Positions 25,591 to 40,375 are shown, counted from the stretch's first letter. The stretch is 64,000 nt of DNA from Eudromia elegans (GCA_003342815.1 PTEX01000135.1:248001-312000); one strand, 5' to 3'. Translations and numbers: made by a program. Notes: generated by a model not told the origin, from the sequence alone.

Positions 25591-25611
25591 GAGAGAGAGA
25601 GAGAGAGAGAG
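25591..25611 (+). repeat. (GA)n microsatellite
   Basis: About ten GA units, ending in tgagag. Confidence 0.9.
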
Positions 25612-28289
25612 TGAGAGCTAGAAGGAACTTCTGTGCTTCCCTGGCATACCTTGTGCAGTAGAATGAAGCTATTTCTTTAAAAGATAAGCTTGCTGAAAGT
25701 CAAATCGCAGTGCAAAATTATATGGTTTTTTTTCACTGCTGTTGGACTAAAGATGTTCCAAAGCAGACTTTTTCTGGGAATTGGAAAAATGCTGCACAAA
25801 GTGAATGGAATTGCATGTACAAAAGCCCACTTTCCTCTCAAAGGTCAACATGAAAAATAAGATAAATTCATGCACCTGTAAATATGCTTGTGTAAAAGCA
25901 GCATCCAGCAAGAATTATCTCAGAAAGACCTAAGTGCTAGTAATAGCCTATTATCCTAACACACAGTTTTACACATTAGAAGAGCCGAAGAACCAGGGCA
26001 GTTTGTATCATTAATCCTCCACCTGAGGCTTGCCAGGAGGGTAGAAACCATGCTGTTTCATACTTGATTCTGCCAAACCAGAAAAGCATTGTCAAAAAGA
26101 CAGGCATGCCCTGATTGTGACCATTTCAAAGTTGATCTGAAAAAGATTTTTTCAGAGGTTTGAAATGGAGTGGTCTAAAAACTTTCCAGGGATAGAATTT
26201 CCTTAGCAAGTGCAGCAACTCTCTTAGCCATGAAGCCTGTAATTGCCTGCTGAAATATTAACTGCTTGTGTCTACAAAATCTCATTGACTTGCTCAGAAC
26301 CATTTGTATAAGCAGCTGAGGCATTTGCCTAATGATCAACCAAGAAAACCCCCACTACATACGCAGCATGCAGTGAGCTGGCAGCTCACTAGGAAGACTG
26401 CACAGATCTTCTACTGGCGAAAACCATTCTAATTTACCCATTTCAATACAGATACTTTTTAACCAGTTCTTCTCCCATTGGTCATTTTATTGGAAATTGC
26501 CAATGACTCAATCCAAGTCTAATTTTCTTCTGGGTCTTTTCAAAAACCTCTTCCTATATTTAAACGATGGAGAATAGTTGCAATGCTCTCCCAAATTGCC
26601 AGCATCCATTTCCACCTCTTCACCTACAACTTACATGTGGTCTGACACAGACCAAGGCTCACCAGGCTGTTCAGCTGCACGCTCTCTCTAAGCTTTGGTC
26701 AGCATTAAGTCTTTTATAATCATAGTAAAAGCACAGGTGGTATATGATTCACTTCTGTTATTAATGGTATGAAGTTTTAGTGACGAACTCTTTAAAGAGA
26801 ATAAGCTTTACTGAATGAAGATCTGAGGAAAAAAAAAATCAGAAATAGAAAAGAGAAGTCAGAAAGTGCCTGTTCCTCCACCAGTTACTGCAGGTGAGCA
26901 TGAGACTTCATAAATTGTGGCTCATTTTTTGTCATTTGGACAAACGCATTTAGATGTTTGCTTTTAACCTCAAAGTGTTTCGAACTATTATTACCCTTGC
27001 CAACATGCTGCCCCAGTCAGAAGTCACCCTATTGCTTGCAGTCAGACAAAAAAGCTTTTGAAGGTCAAGGATGCTCAGAATTACAGACCTGGAAGGAAGA
27101 CTCGGCCTGCTGACACAGCGTACAGCCAGCTCAGTTATTCAGCTGACGTGAGGGGCAGATACACTTGCTGTCTAAAAACAACAACTAAAATCCACTCAGG
27201 CAGCTCACACAGGGTGGTAGGCTTTCTGTTAGCTTGTGCCATGTTAACAGTGAACACTAATTCAGTGTAACACAAAAACTTATTTTGCTTCTCAGATCAA
27301 CTTTAGAGTACAAGTTGCAAGACAATTAATTTTGGAAAAGACTCTTTTGCAAGAAACATTCTTTTCCCACATATCCAGGAGGAAGTATTTTAATTAATAC
27401 TGTGCAGTTCCCCAATGGGATTCAGTATGCCTAAACTGGACATTCATTTTCTGCCTAAATTTTAGATGCCTATTAAATCAGCCCTACTAATGCCTAATTC
27501 CATAGACAAACCATTGATAACAGCAGGTGTCTCTGACAGCCTTGAAGAAGTCCAGAACTTAAGTTCCTTGGACGGAAACTCCACCTGAAAGCTTTCAAAT
27601 ACACGCCCCCACAAACTAGAAAGGTACTTAGGGAGTTATTTTAGAAAAGTAGCTTTGCTTTATGTCCATTAATAACCTACCTTAGGAGGACTGAGCAAAA
27701 CACTCTCTATCCAACTCTCACAATCATGTAATGTATTTAAGACAACTTCTTTCTTACGTCAGTTCTTAAACCACAAAAATCAAATGCATGTATCAAAATC
27801 TCATTTTCCTCTTTAATCTGCAAATTTCTATCCTTCATGCTGTGAGAGAATGTACAAACTATAATGGCTCAAAAAATCAGATGCGTAAGAGAGGATCTCA
27901 AGAAAAAATATTTTTTTAGAAAACTTGGAACTGATAGTGCTACAAATCCTAAACCTAAATATTCAAAAATTTGAGCAGGATTTTATCTCAAAAAGCCCTT
28001 AAGTACTCACCTGTGAACAGCTTTTATTGTTGCCCTCAGCTATCCTGGTTAGACATGTTGAAATGAGACCCACAACTTATAACTTAAGCATCAGCAAGTC
28101 CATCTCTGCTTTTGGATTTGAGATGAAATTCACCCACTTTAGGCAAAAGTAACACGACACTATTAATTCATTTTTTAAAAAAACTTTCAAATAATCAAAT
28201 ATGCCTTAAAGTCGAGGACAGTTATAAAGCTTTACTAATCCTAGAACCACACTGCACATGCTTTCTTCTATGATTTTAGAATTTGCTTC

Positions 28290-28325
28290 AAGCGTTTCGC
28301 ACGGTTTGGTGCGGGTCATTATGCG
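28290..28325. other. Small CpG cluster at the edge of a GC-rich patch
   Basis: Five CpG dinucleotides lie within about 35 bp (around agcgtttcgcacggtttggt and gcgggtcattatgcgg) in otherwise CpG-poor intron. GC-rich DNA follows to about 28890. No promoter motif or gene is recognised. Confidence 0.4.
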
Positions 28326-29040
28326 GTCTGTGTATTGCTATTTAAGATAATGTCCTTTGGGCTAATTCCATTAACAGGCATCTCGGAGCAAGTGCAATGG
28401 GATCTCTCTGAGCTGTTGCACAGCCCGGCAGCAGCTGCCCTCGCTGCCCTCATGGAGCTGCCCTGGGCTCTCTCTGGGCAATTAAGCAGCAGGAGCCATC
28501 AGAGTCTCTGGGGATCCTCCTGCCTCCTACACTCAGCTTGGCCTCACCACATCCCTCTGTGCCCCTGACACAGGCACCCTCCTTTCTGCTGACAAGTTTG
28601 GGCAGTTGTTTTTTTTTTTCTAACACATAAAAGGTTCCTCCAGGATATCCCACCACATCAGGTCACCTATCCATGCTCCAGCACCACCACCGAGCTGGGA
28701 TTTCCACAAGGGAGATGTTGCCTGCAGTGGTAGACGAGCTCGCCATCCAACTCCTCGCAGCCTGGCACTGAGCTTCCCACAAAGGGGGCCACTGCTCCTG
28801 TAAGTGGGCACGCTGCCATCCCAGCAGATGGGCATGAATGAAGGCATTCAGGAGCCTGTGCACACCACGGGCATTGCATGCCACAGCTTAAAACGTGACT
28901 CACAGCTCAGAGCATCTGTCTCAGTACTATTGAATGCACACCTCCTTACTGAATCCCATACTACCAACAAATATTTCCGGTGCAACAACACAGAATATTT
29001 TACGGGTATGATAAGAGCAGACTATAATCTTGAGCTAGTT

Positions 29041-29093
29041 ATATAAATAAATTTTTATATATTTTTGTATATTTTAAAAATTGTATAAATACA
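29041..29093. repeat. AT-rich low-complexity tract
   Basis: Runs of tatat, attttt and aaaaatt with almost no G or C. Confidence 0.75.
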
Positions 29094-31749
29094 ATCCCTC
29101 CCTCTTATTCTAGCAAATCTCAGTTTTAAAGAAGAGTTGTGCTGGATCACTACTTCAATGCCTCTATAAAGCCAATAGTTGCTGTAGGAAACCCCAGTAA
29201 CTGCTCAGCAGGTTTAGTTCTTGCCTCTGAACCGGAACAGAACCAACTCCCCAGCACACGGAGCTGGAGGACTCTGCCATGGGAGGCAGTGCATCGCAGG
29301 TGTCCGAGTCAAAGGACTGTGGCTACAGAGGGACCTTTCTTATTTTTTCCATAAAAGAAGAGCTCTTCCTAGTCACCCACCCGAAGTCCAGCTTTGAAAA
29401 ATGAAATTTTGTCTACTAATTATTTTTCTCTCCCCCTATATAGTACGTAGATTTTTGTACTGCAGTAGATAGCTTTGGGGAGGTTGTTTGTGGTTTTCAT
29501 TTTACCATTTCGTGTCTTAAAATGTACATCAAGCCTCTGGCTGTATTTCAACAAAACCTTGCCTGTAAAGTCTTTTGGAAATCCATGATGTCATTTAAGT
29601 GAATAAATATCAATACTGACATAAAATATAAAGACTAGATTTTAGAACTTAATTCTTTACAAAGCTTCAGTATCACAAAATTATATTTACTTTGGACTCA
29701 TCCTCCTCAGGCAGGAATGGCAGAAAGCTCTTTATGGAAGACTTTTTTTTTTTTGTAATTAGGCTCATTTAGCTTCCTGAGAGGTTTTTCTGGCAATTAA
29801 ATAAATAGAATCCTTGATATACTTCTGTTTTGACACAATATAGTATCCTTATGATGCCTTTTAATTCATGCATATTCAAGTATCTTCCCCCTTTTTTTTC
29901 CTGCTTGTGAGGCAGATCTCAATCAAAACCTGAATGGCAAATCAGAATACTTCATTCTGAAGAAAATAAACATCCATGTGACTTTCAAGAGGTTGTCATG
30001 TCTTTCCTCCGATCTGAAAAGAAAAAGTGTTATGTCACACATCTTACCAGCTCTGGAAATACCTATGTATAGGTAGCTTGAGCACATGACCTCAAAAGGT
30101 ACTTATTTAACATAAACGCATTGCTATAAGGAGTTACAAATGATCTGCTTTCACTGTTCTTGTTTATCATGGCATAACAAATAGTTTGTTTTAAATCTAA
30201 ATTATAAAAAGTCAATTTATAATCTACCGCATTTGCAAAAAGAGGCATCTCAGCACTGTGTAAACAGATTTATTTGCAATAAAATAATTGTTATGTCCAA
30301 GCAGACCCATTCCTTAGCCAAGGACATTCCAACAGTACCCTTGAGTAAGACTCGCTGGAACTTCGTCAACAAGAGAAAGGGGAATATAAAGACAATAATC
30401 TAAGTCTGTGACCGATATGAGCAACTAAAAACCTAAGAAGTAGGATTACAAAAAAAGAAACAGACCCCTGCTCCAAGCAGCTATATGAACCATCCTGGGA
30501 ATTAACATGAATTTGCTACTGGAAGAAGAAACAGAAACCACCTTGAAATCAAGCTAAAGCAAGGGATGGTTTATCACAGAATTTCTCTATTATCTACCTG
30601 TAAATACAGAAACTGACGCTTAGTTCTCCACTGAAATAGAATAAACTATTTAACCATAAACTTTCCAAATATGACAGTAAATATTTTCAAAGGATCTGGC
30701 TAACCCCATATATTCCACACCCCAGGGAGCAGAGACTCTAAAACAAGTAAATCTGTTCATTCATGTTGTACGAGGTTTGCCAAGACTCTGTAGGCACCAA
30801 ACTGTTGGAGGATGATGCAAAACAAAAGGTTTTTCAGGAAAATATTTGCCCAGGAAAATTGTCTTCCACTAGCAAGTCTGAGTTACTGGAAGCTTCTGAA
30901 ACATCTAGTGCAAGACAGGGAGAAGTTCTGAGGCTTCGAAGTTCCTTTGAAGACTGTGACAGGTATAAGGCAGTGAATAAAATACTTAGGACAAATATAT
31001 AGTTATATATACACATAACATCTCCTTTGGTTCTTGAGAGAGAAGCATTAAAGTTTAACATGTATACCACTCTCTCCTTCATGTTTTCATTCAAATATAT
31101 TTCTGCTCCTCTACCACTGCACAGCAAAAGAAAAAAATACTTTCAGAGAATCTAAAAAGAGATGGATTTGGTTGGCACTATTTTTGATTTGCCAGTTATT
31201 CCTCTGCATTTGGTAAGTATGCCTCCCTGATACATATTTTGGCAGACATCTCACTACTTCCCCTCCCTTAACATATTTATCCTAGTAGCAACCTGAATAG
31301 CCCTGAAGGTCAATCCCTGAAGAGCCGAGGGCTGGCTCATCTCAGTAGTTTGGAGACTGCAAGCTGACCAGATGTGGACTTGGCCAGATGTCAGCAGCAC
31401 CCACTCAAATCTACACATCACCACAAAAATGTCTAAAATCTCTTTAAATAAGGTTTTTAAGAACAGAAACAACTGTTACGTTTGAGAATGTAAAGCCTGT
31501 CAGAAGCCATGCAACTATGGACCAGGGAAAAATGTTCTGACTTATGTGGGTCACCAGCCACAGCCTCAAAGTAGGGAATGTACAATGACTGAGCTGATTT
31601 TAAAGGCAATTGGGAGTCAGCCAGTGAGTTAGAAGACCATGACTTCACTAAAGGCAACTATCTAAATACCAAAACAATTCCCTGGCTCCCTGTCATCATA
31701 AAGAGCTGCAAGTGTTAAGACCAATGTAGACTACTGTTTCTTTTCCCCA

Positions 31750-31762
31750 ACACACACACACA
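31750..31762 (+). repeat. Short (CA)n
   Basis: Six and a half CA units, beginning with the last a of ttttccccaa. An A14 run follows at 31810-31823. Confidence 0.8.
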
Positions 31763-32621
31763 AAGGCTTTGGATTACTTTCCAACTAAACATTGATATAT
31801 ATGTGGGGGAAAAAAAAAAAAAAGTTTCCTGATCAAGCAAGTTGTCAGGTTTGGGACGAGATTATTAGATGAAATTCCCTACCAGCAGCAACTCTGAAAG
31901 CAAAGATGAGCAGCTGTGGCACTCAGGGCTCCTATAGTCACACTAAGGATGAGAAGGACAAGTGAAATGCAGAGGAGGAGCTGAACTCCTTAACTGTTCC
32001 ACACTTTTATTTTTATGGTTTGCATTGCATGGAAAACCTGTAATTCAAGATCAACAGAAGGAATTTCATCAGCAAGTTTTACCTAGGCAATAGGTATGTA
32101 TCTATCCAGGTACCTTTCAGAAATTGTTTGTACCAATGCAAAATAGGAAATTGTAAAATCAAAGAAAGATATAAAGTCAGAATACCTCCTGATTAAAATA
32201 TTTACTTCTTCCATCCATTATTTTTTACAACCCAACTACTTCTTTAATCTGTTCACATGAGTTATTTTGAGACTGACATGCCACTTTAGTAGATGACAAT
32301 AGTGAACTGAATGCCTTAGTTTACTTCTTTCACATATGAAAAAAATAGAATATGCTATTATTATTGGAAGTGCTATTAAAATCTTGTCTTAGCGCAGGCA
32401 TGGTTACCAAAAAGCAACCTTTATGGAGTGGAAATATCTCAAATGAAAAAGATAATTATCCTTTGAGCCCAATCACTGCAATACTTGACATATATTTTTG
32501 CAACAGAGTTAAGAACATGCTGGTCTTATTTTATGAATAATGAAATGCAATATGCAGTACTATATTTTATTAAAAAGAAGGAAAATTTACCAGTTCATTT
32601 TTAAGACCGCATCTGTGATTT

Positions 32622-32641
32622 AAAAAAAAAAAAAAAAAAAA
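32622..32641 (+). repeat. A20 homopolymer
   Basis: Twenty uninterrupted A after ctgtgattt. No associated element is recognised. Confidence 0.9.
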
Positions 32642-35600
32642 CTTTTTGAAAAGATGAGGGTAAAGTAGTCTATATTGAAATAAATTTTGCAAGAGTTGCA
32701 GCTAAATCAAGACATAATAGACTAAATTATTCAGAGCAACTTGCCAAGTATACTTAATGCAAGAATCGGGTCATAAAACAGAGACTCACAAAGACTTTTG
32801 CATTATACTTCAACATAGCTAAAAGCTCTACAAATGTACAGTGCATAGAAAAGTTTTTACCTGACTATTTTCAAAAAAAATGTAGCCAGTTTGCTTGTCT
32901 AAGAGGATCACAGTGATCATGCTCTTCGATACTGGTCAAAAGCATGATTTTTGTTTTCTATCAGTCCAGGGAAGAAAAATATTTACGCTGGCTTGAGCCA
33001 ATACTCAGAAATTATTATGGCAGAGAATTGAGAAAATGTAGAAAAAGAAATTGCTACTAGATAGGTTCAACATGAGATCTCCTCTTGATCACATACGAAC
33101 CCCAGGTGATTCATTATTTTAAGAGAACAGCCTAAGTGCCCTCCATTCCTCTCGGTCGCTGCAGAAAGCAGCAGCTCCCTCCTCTGTGCAGCGTGTGGGT
33201 GCCTGAACTATCCGTGCTCCTCTCTGGAGACACTTCCTTACCTGGGGACGACTCAGGGATGCTGCAGAGGTACTTCAATAGCCACCTAAGAAGGGGGAAG
33301 GGAATGTGATGAAGGGGATCCTGAAGGGGATTGATACCAGGCTTGTTTAAAAGTGTGGGTGACTGATCTCTGTGATGGAAGAGAGCTCGCTTGTTCTGCG
33401 TTCCGAAAGCAACTCTCATCCTCTAGATTTCCATTAACAACACTTTAGTCATAGAATATATAATCGGTGTTAATTCTTCACCTTTCTTGCTCTTAAGCAT
33501 GGTTAGAAAAGAAAAAACAAAAGTCACCTCTGCAATCTGAAAGCAGCTGCTATTCACAAGCCAGGGCTAGAAGCAGAGGCCTCTCACTAGGTCCAAAAGG
33601 GCAGAACTTTAGCTGCATATATGAATAAGGATAGGTATGGCCTCAAGTATGGCTTCAAGTAAACATGCTCCTCTCTTTCTCCATGAATTCAGGCTACAAG
33701 ATACAGGCAAATAAAGACTAGAGCACAGTTCCTGTCTTCCTATTTCAGCCATTTGCTAAAAGACAGAGTAGAAATAATTTCTGCAATTGCACATTTGCTG
33801 TCATGAGGACCCCATTTGTCTAGGTTTGTAAAGCATCCAGCATATTTATGATTATTGCTCTTGCAACGTGAGACGAAATAAGAGTTGAAAACTATTCTGA
33901 AATGCATTTCTTTGAGGCAGCAGCCCAGAACATTATGGAGACATTACCCTCCTGGATTTGTGCGTGGCAAGATACTGCCAAATCGTTTTATCAATAACAC
34001 TTCTACTCCTTTAGAGCTAAGTGTTTGGGTTTTCTTTGCATGCAAGGTCTATATACACAGACATCTCCTAATCCTTTCTCCAGTTGTTGTGTGTATTTAA
34101 AACTAATTGCCTGCTTGTATGCATATTCATTATCTCCACATTTATATTTTCCTTGTCATTTCATTTTCTGCTTGGTAAACCATGACTCCTTTTCAAACTT
34201 TAGCTATTTTTCAAATTGATCTTATAGCACACTGACTCCAAAATGCCAGCATAATTCAATTTAACCAATGTTTTCTTCTTTATGAAGAACAACCCAGAAC
34301 CTCATCAAACTCGGTCTCCTGCTATCCTAACCAACCCTGAAATAGATGCTTAGTGCCACAGCATTCACTGAACCCCTCCTCTCCTTCCCTCTACTTACCA
34401 TGAGCCGCAAAGCACTTCACACAGTATGTGCAGAAAGTTCATTTAGCTTTTTTCCTTAATCATATTCAATTGGTGAGAACTGAAGTGATGTGCTACTAAA
34501 ACAAGGAATAGAAATCTGGAGTAGGATTTGTATGCAGCTAAGCTAGGGAAGGTAACTGAAACATCCAAGTCCACAACAGGCAGCCTAAGATCCCCATATA
34601 CCCAGCAGAGAGTCTCACAGCTCTCAAGAGCACAGGTAACGGCCTCCTTCCAAAGGCATCTGAGGTAGGGTAAGACCTGTCCTCTAGAAGTGCCTATTTT
34701 GCTCCACAGATTATTATAAAGAACCATAAATCTACAATACAAATTGCCACTCTGCAGATATACTCTCCCTTTTCAGCATCTTTGCACAAGGCAAAATCTT
34801 TTCTACAGTTGACAGGCAGCAAAGAAACTAGAAGACCATGCAAGCCCAGATGCTCCACCTCCGAAATACTGTGGATGGCAATGGGCTGGAAAAGGTTCCA
34901 GAGCTATATGGGTCAGTTTGGAGACTTTCTTTTTGAGCTAGGAAACTTTCATATTCAGGTTGACTTCTGCCTTGTTACTTTACAAGCAACAAAGCAGCCA
35001 ATATTACAAAGAAAAGTAGTAGCAACAAATTTTTTTACAGAAATCTCCAAAATTGTTAATTGACTGAACAGGAAGGCCTGTACATTCTAAATTCAGAAAT
35101 TAAGTCTACAAAGAGACAGAAAAAGTAATGAGCTCCAACGAGCTTATCTAGTCTGAGCCTTCTAGAGCAGAATGTCAGCAAGACACCTGGATGAACTCAG
35201 AGAAAGCTTACAGATCTCAAGGGAAACACCTCTGACAGCACAGGACACACTCAACTCTCAAAAATCAGTCTTCCAATGCTAGGTAGGCAAATAAGCAGAA
35301 CAACAAAAGTCAGGACAGAAATGTCACACAGGGATATGCTGAATGTGGAAAGCAGGAGAGAGGGATCTCCAAGCACATCTTCAGGAACACGTGCGTGGAG
35401 ACAAAAAACTTCCCAAAGGCTGCAGAAGTCCTTGAGCAGCTGGTGGGAAGACTGAAGTACAACGGTCCAGGAAAGACAAGATTCAGATGAAAGGGGAGTT
35501 GCAAAACGTGAAATCAATGACCAGGAGAAACTGAGGAGGATAAATTCTGCTCTTCTGGAAAACATTTTCACTGCTTCTCAGCTATTTATATGGCTACTCA

Positions 35601-36048
35601 TTACCCAAAAAATCAATGAGTACAGTAAAATCCCTGAGGGATAACTGGCACATTGCATCTCTCTAATATCATATTTGCTAACTTTTGCATGCATTCTGTT
35701 TTCCTACAAAACTGTGTTGGCAACAAGCATGAGTAAACATATTGATGAGTTCTTAACTCTTGACATGGGCATTTTTCGCTCAGGAGACACAGATAAACCG
35801 CAAAAACATCTGAGCTATAAGATTTTATCTGATGGGTATATCTTTCCTCTTTGATATCTTTCTCAGTTGTCATGAAAAACTTTAACCCTCTTATCCTCTC
35901 AGGTAATAAGGAGTCTTTTCATGTCTTATAGATTTGCACTGAAATACTCAGAATAGTACCAGTATTTGCATTTTTTTCCCCTGAAATATGCTATCTTTTC
36001 TGTAACTTAAGCTTTTTGTAATTAAAATCAGTTTTTATTTTGAACTTG

Positions 36049-36133
36049 TAAAATAACTGTAGTGAAATGTATATACTATACTGAAGCATACTATACTGAA
36101 GCATAAAGTACTAAAATAACTAGAGTGAAATAA
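36049..36133 (+). repeat. Nested small duplication
   Basis: Two perfect tandem copies of the 15-mer actatactgaagcat (36075-36089 and 36090-36104) lie between near-identical direct repeats aaaataactgtagtgaaat and aaaataactagagtgaaat (two differences) about 65 bp apart. Confidence 0.85.
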
Positions 36134-39100
36134 ATTGTCTGTCTGTATCAGTTGGCAGGTTTTTGAGGGAAAGCTGTTGCCAGTAAAATTCCCAAGTCCA
36201 CTCTACGTTTTCCAGGCATAATTCTTCCTGTTTGGTAGTAGAGCATATGGATCAGTTGTTACGAACTTTTTTTCAGTTCTTCATATATTTTGCAGATGTC
36301 CTTGTGATCAGGTGAATAGTAATGTTTGGGCTCTTCCCTATACAGCACTATTTGCTCCGACTCACCTTTCTCTTATCTGCTTAGAGCTGTCCTGATGAAT
36401 ATATTCTTAAGACATAAAAATAATAACTTACTTAAACATTTCCTGGAGCAGGCTTAAGAGGCCATGTGACCCCTTTTTCTATGTAAATACCCTAACCAAT
36501 AGGTAAAATACCTTCCCTACTAGACTGCCGAGTTGGGTTCACATCTGGGCTTCTACCTGCACCCATTTACTTTTGCTTAGTGAAGCAACGTGAAGCACTT
36601 CAAGAGACTGAGAGATTTCTCATGCTTGAAGATGTCAGAGACAAACTGCTATAACTTTCCTCAAGGAGGTCCAAGTTCATACCTCGGGGACAGCGAAGGA
36701 AGCTGAGCCTGAGGCAAGGCTCACACGGTTCACCCAAAGCCGAGTTGCTGATGCCAGCTGAGATGAACTGCCTTCTGATTCTTAGCACCCAGCTATCTAA
36801 ATTAGAAAGTGCCCAGATGCCCGGCTAGACCTCAAGGCACCAAGACTTTGGCACCACAATCCAGAGTTGCAACATCTAACCCTGTTGTGGTTGAATCCTA
36901 AAAGCCTTGCTCTGGTAAAAAATGAAACTCTGTTAAGAAAATACATTCCCATACTAATGACCTGACTGCTCAGCCATCTGTGGTCTCCTCCTTTGCAAGG
37001 TAGTCACCAGAATGACTGCCACTGGTATCTGTTCCTTCATGTTGCTGTACCTGAACAAATAAAGCAATAGGAATACCAGTTTGGGGCAAGGTCTCTTACT
37101 TGCAATCCTGACACATCTCACTCACAGCCCACAAAATGCGCATATTAATGGATCAACAAAACAGCAGAGGGAGACTTTCATCAAATGTTCCACTCCCTTC
37201 CTCTCACAGGGGGAGTCCTCCGAACACCGCACTGATTTCTCCAAGAAAACGTCCACCCTCTGCCAGGAGAGGCACTTTCTATTCTATCTTGTTGCTAGGC
37301 AGTCCTCTGCGTTTAACAACTATTATTTATTTATATAAACTTCCTTCCCACCAGGCTGCTTGGAGTGTTGAATAAACTCCATAATAAAAGCAGCATAAAA
37401 GGAGAAGGAAAAAATATTTAAGAGCAAAATGAACAGTCTGAGACTGCAAACAGAAACCAAAATAAGGCAACTTCAGGGAGGCAGGAAGAAAGACTGTTCT
37501 TACAAAAGAGAAGGCAGACTAGGAACAGACAGGCAGGTAAGCTAGTTAGATGAGATAGAAAGACAGATGGACAATAAAATAAAACACCGTTGAGACTGGC
37601 CCCAGCAAGAGCTCAGAGATGCATCTTGTATGCAGAGCAAGGAGTACATAAGGTCACCACCTTCCTTCTCTGCAAGGTTCTCGAGCAGTTGCTATATATA
37701 TCACAACTATTTATGATTTAAAACAAGCTCATTCAGGCAAATTTTGACAGGATGGTTTGTGACATGTCTGGGAAAATGCATTACTCCAGACGGTCTAAGG
37801 AAATGAACCCAGCAAACTTTAACTTATGACGCTGGAAAATTTCATGTACTGCATGAAATACATGGTTTAAGTAAAAGACCAATTTATTTGAATGTGTTTT
37901 AGGAATCGTAAGAATCTTAGCCTGATCCATAAGCTCAAACAGTGTTTAGCAATAAGGACTTCTTTATTTCTTTTCTTTTTCACTATGAGTAGTTTCAAGA
38001 TTTCTTTTCCCGCTGTCTAACCTGTTTCTTCTAGTGAGCACTCAGTTTGCTTGTAACTTGTAATTTGAACTTAGCTCAAAGTCGTAAACCCCTAGTCCCA
38101 AATCTTTTCTTTGTTGAAAATAATACAGAATGAGTTTTCCCAACTTCATCAGTTTTTCAATAACTCAATCACTGTCACAAGGATCAAATCAGATCTCTTT
38201 TGCTTTAAACCTAGTAGTGTGGAATGCCCTTTGGTTCCCCAAAATTACACAAAGAGCAGCTAAAAATCTAATTTGATTTTCTGCAACATTCTTGGTGAGA
38301 TCTGAAATTGGCAGCTAAGCTTCTATTACCACCATCAAGATTTCCATTGTAGATTAAAGGTATTTAGGGTACTGCTTGATTCGCCACAACTCATGGGTCA
38401 TCATAAAAAGGTGCACACGTAACAGAGCCACTGTCTAATTAATGGCTGATGTAGATCTTCTTCAGGGTTTAAGAGACTTCTTATGGTGGCATTGTGCCTT
38501 CTTTTTTTGTTACTGTCGGTTACTTGAAGATACAGTGCCTGCTTGGACGGCTGTACCTTACTTGGATTCTGCTATCAAAGATGTAACTATGCCTCGAGTT
38601 TTGGGGAATGGATATAAATATTATCAATATGGTTATTAAAAGCTAGCTAAATAACCCACTTTGCAGATGTTTACAGATTGACTTACTCTTCATAGATTTC
38701 ATGGCAAAGTCACCAATAAAGACAGATTAAAAGAAAAAGAAACTGACTTCTTGGGAGGCCAGGCAGGTCTGCCAAAGAGTTTCAAGCCAATATGTGGTGA
38801 TTTTGGATTAGGGAGTTTAAGACAGGCAGCTGGACACCCAGGATACTTCTTCTGTACCCAATATATGTTACACTGCAGAAAGATTATGCTAGTTAATAAA
38901 TAAAGCAGAATTAGTAGATTTAGCAATAAGCTACTGGAAAATATAAAATTATTTTTTACTCAGACCAGTCTTGCAGTTCACACACTAGTACTGACATGAA
39001 GAGATGTGAAGATCAAATCATATCTACAAGGCTGAAAAATTTTTGCCATTCCAACTATTTCTTATAAAAATTAATAAAATGACAAAATTCTGAAAAAATA

Positions 39101-40254
39101 TTTGAAAGAAAAGTCAAAATAATTTTCAGATGGCAACAAAACTTGCTTTTTTTTCCCCCCTTGGACCTCACCATAATCTGTATAAGTACTAGCTACACAA
39201 ATGCTGCACAAAATTTAGCTGTGGAATGTATAGAGAACATGATTAAATATTCATTTCAGGAAAAGCAGAAAGAGCAGCATTGATATACATTCATTTGAAA
39301 AAAGAATAACATAACAACTATAATTTTTCCCATTATCTCAGAATGTTCCTGCCCCAAACTGTGCACACACAACAGCAAGCAGAAACGTAACTCGTTGGGT
39401 ATCCTTTCAAACAACCCATGTCTGGAATGGGAGTGTGTTGCTGTCTTAAGGCAATCAGCTACCACAGTTCCAGAGAGCAAGGTCCTTTAGGGCAAACTCG
39501 AAACAACGTATTAGTCCATCCCAAAGAGCTGAGAGGTCATCCTGGGCACACACTCTGCATTCACAGCTGCTCTGCACATGGGTACCACATGGATGCATTC
39601 AGGATATCTTGGAATCAATGGGCACGTACTGCACACTGCTACTGCATTTTCCCTCTCCAATGGATTCAGCGCTGCAGCAGCAGTACCACAGGAAATTACT
39701 GCCAAATGCAGTAATACAGTCACTCTGATAAAAGCTCCCAGGTATTCAAAACGACTCCTTTAGGGTTACTTTTGGACTGCTTTTGGGTTTAGTGTCTCTC
39801 TTACCACCCATAAACCAACCTCGCATGGGACATATAAAGCAAGAAATTTCTAGTCTATTATATAGAGTTGAATGCAAGAGGAGAATAAGACAAGTAGATA
39901 CTAGACTTTATTCACTAAGGTAACTAAGGACACTCGTGCACTGCTGGTAACTTGCCTGATCTAGTATGTACCTAACTCTCCCCAGCACCTACCACTGCAT
40001 AAATACATAGAGCCACCTAGTTCTCGGCAGTGCTGAACTGCTCAGCATCTAACGACCATCTGAGCCCTTCACAGCCTTCAGTATGTAGGGGTCAACCTCA
40101 TGGGTAATGCTTGATATGAGAACTGAGGACAGCTAGGCAGACACTAAACACAGCTAGAGAAAATGCCTCCTTTCTGCTCAGTAACCCCACTCCGTAACCA
40201 CGCAAACCCCCTCTTAGATCCCTGGTTTAGCTGAGGGAGTTCAAACACACTTTT

Positions 40255-40375
40255 CTGGACATGCAGCCCGGCTCCGAAGCTGCCTGGCCCTCTGACGGAG
40301 GCCTGTCCTCGGCCCACCCAGTGCAGCTCTCCCCGTTCCCGCCGCGTACCAGAGCGTCACAACTCCTTCTTCTTT
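40255..40375. other. GC- and CpG-rich patch
   Basis: Nine CpG dinucleotides fall in about 90 bp (40269-40357), including ccccgttcccgccgcgtacc. The surrounding tens of kilobases are AT-rich and CpG-poor. No open frame, repeat family or core promoter element is recognised. It could be a young insertion, a hypomethylated regulatory element or a local base-composition anomaly. Confidence 0.45.
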
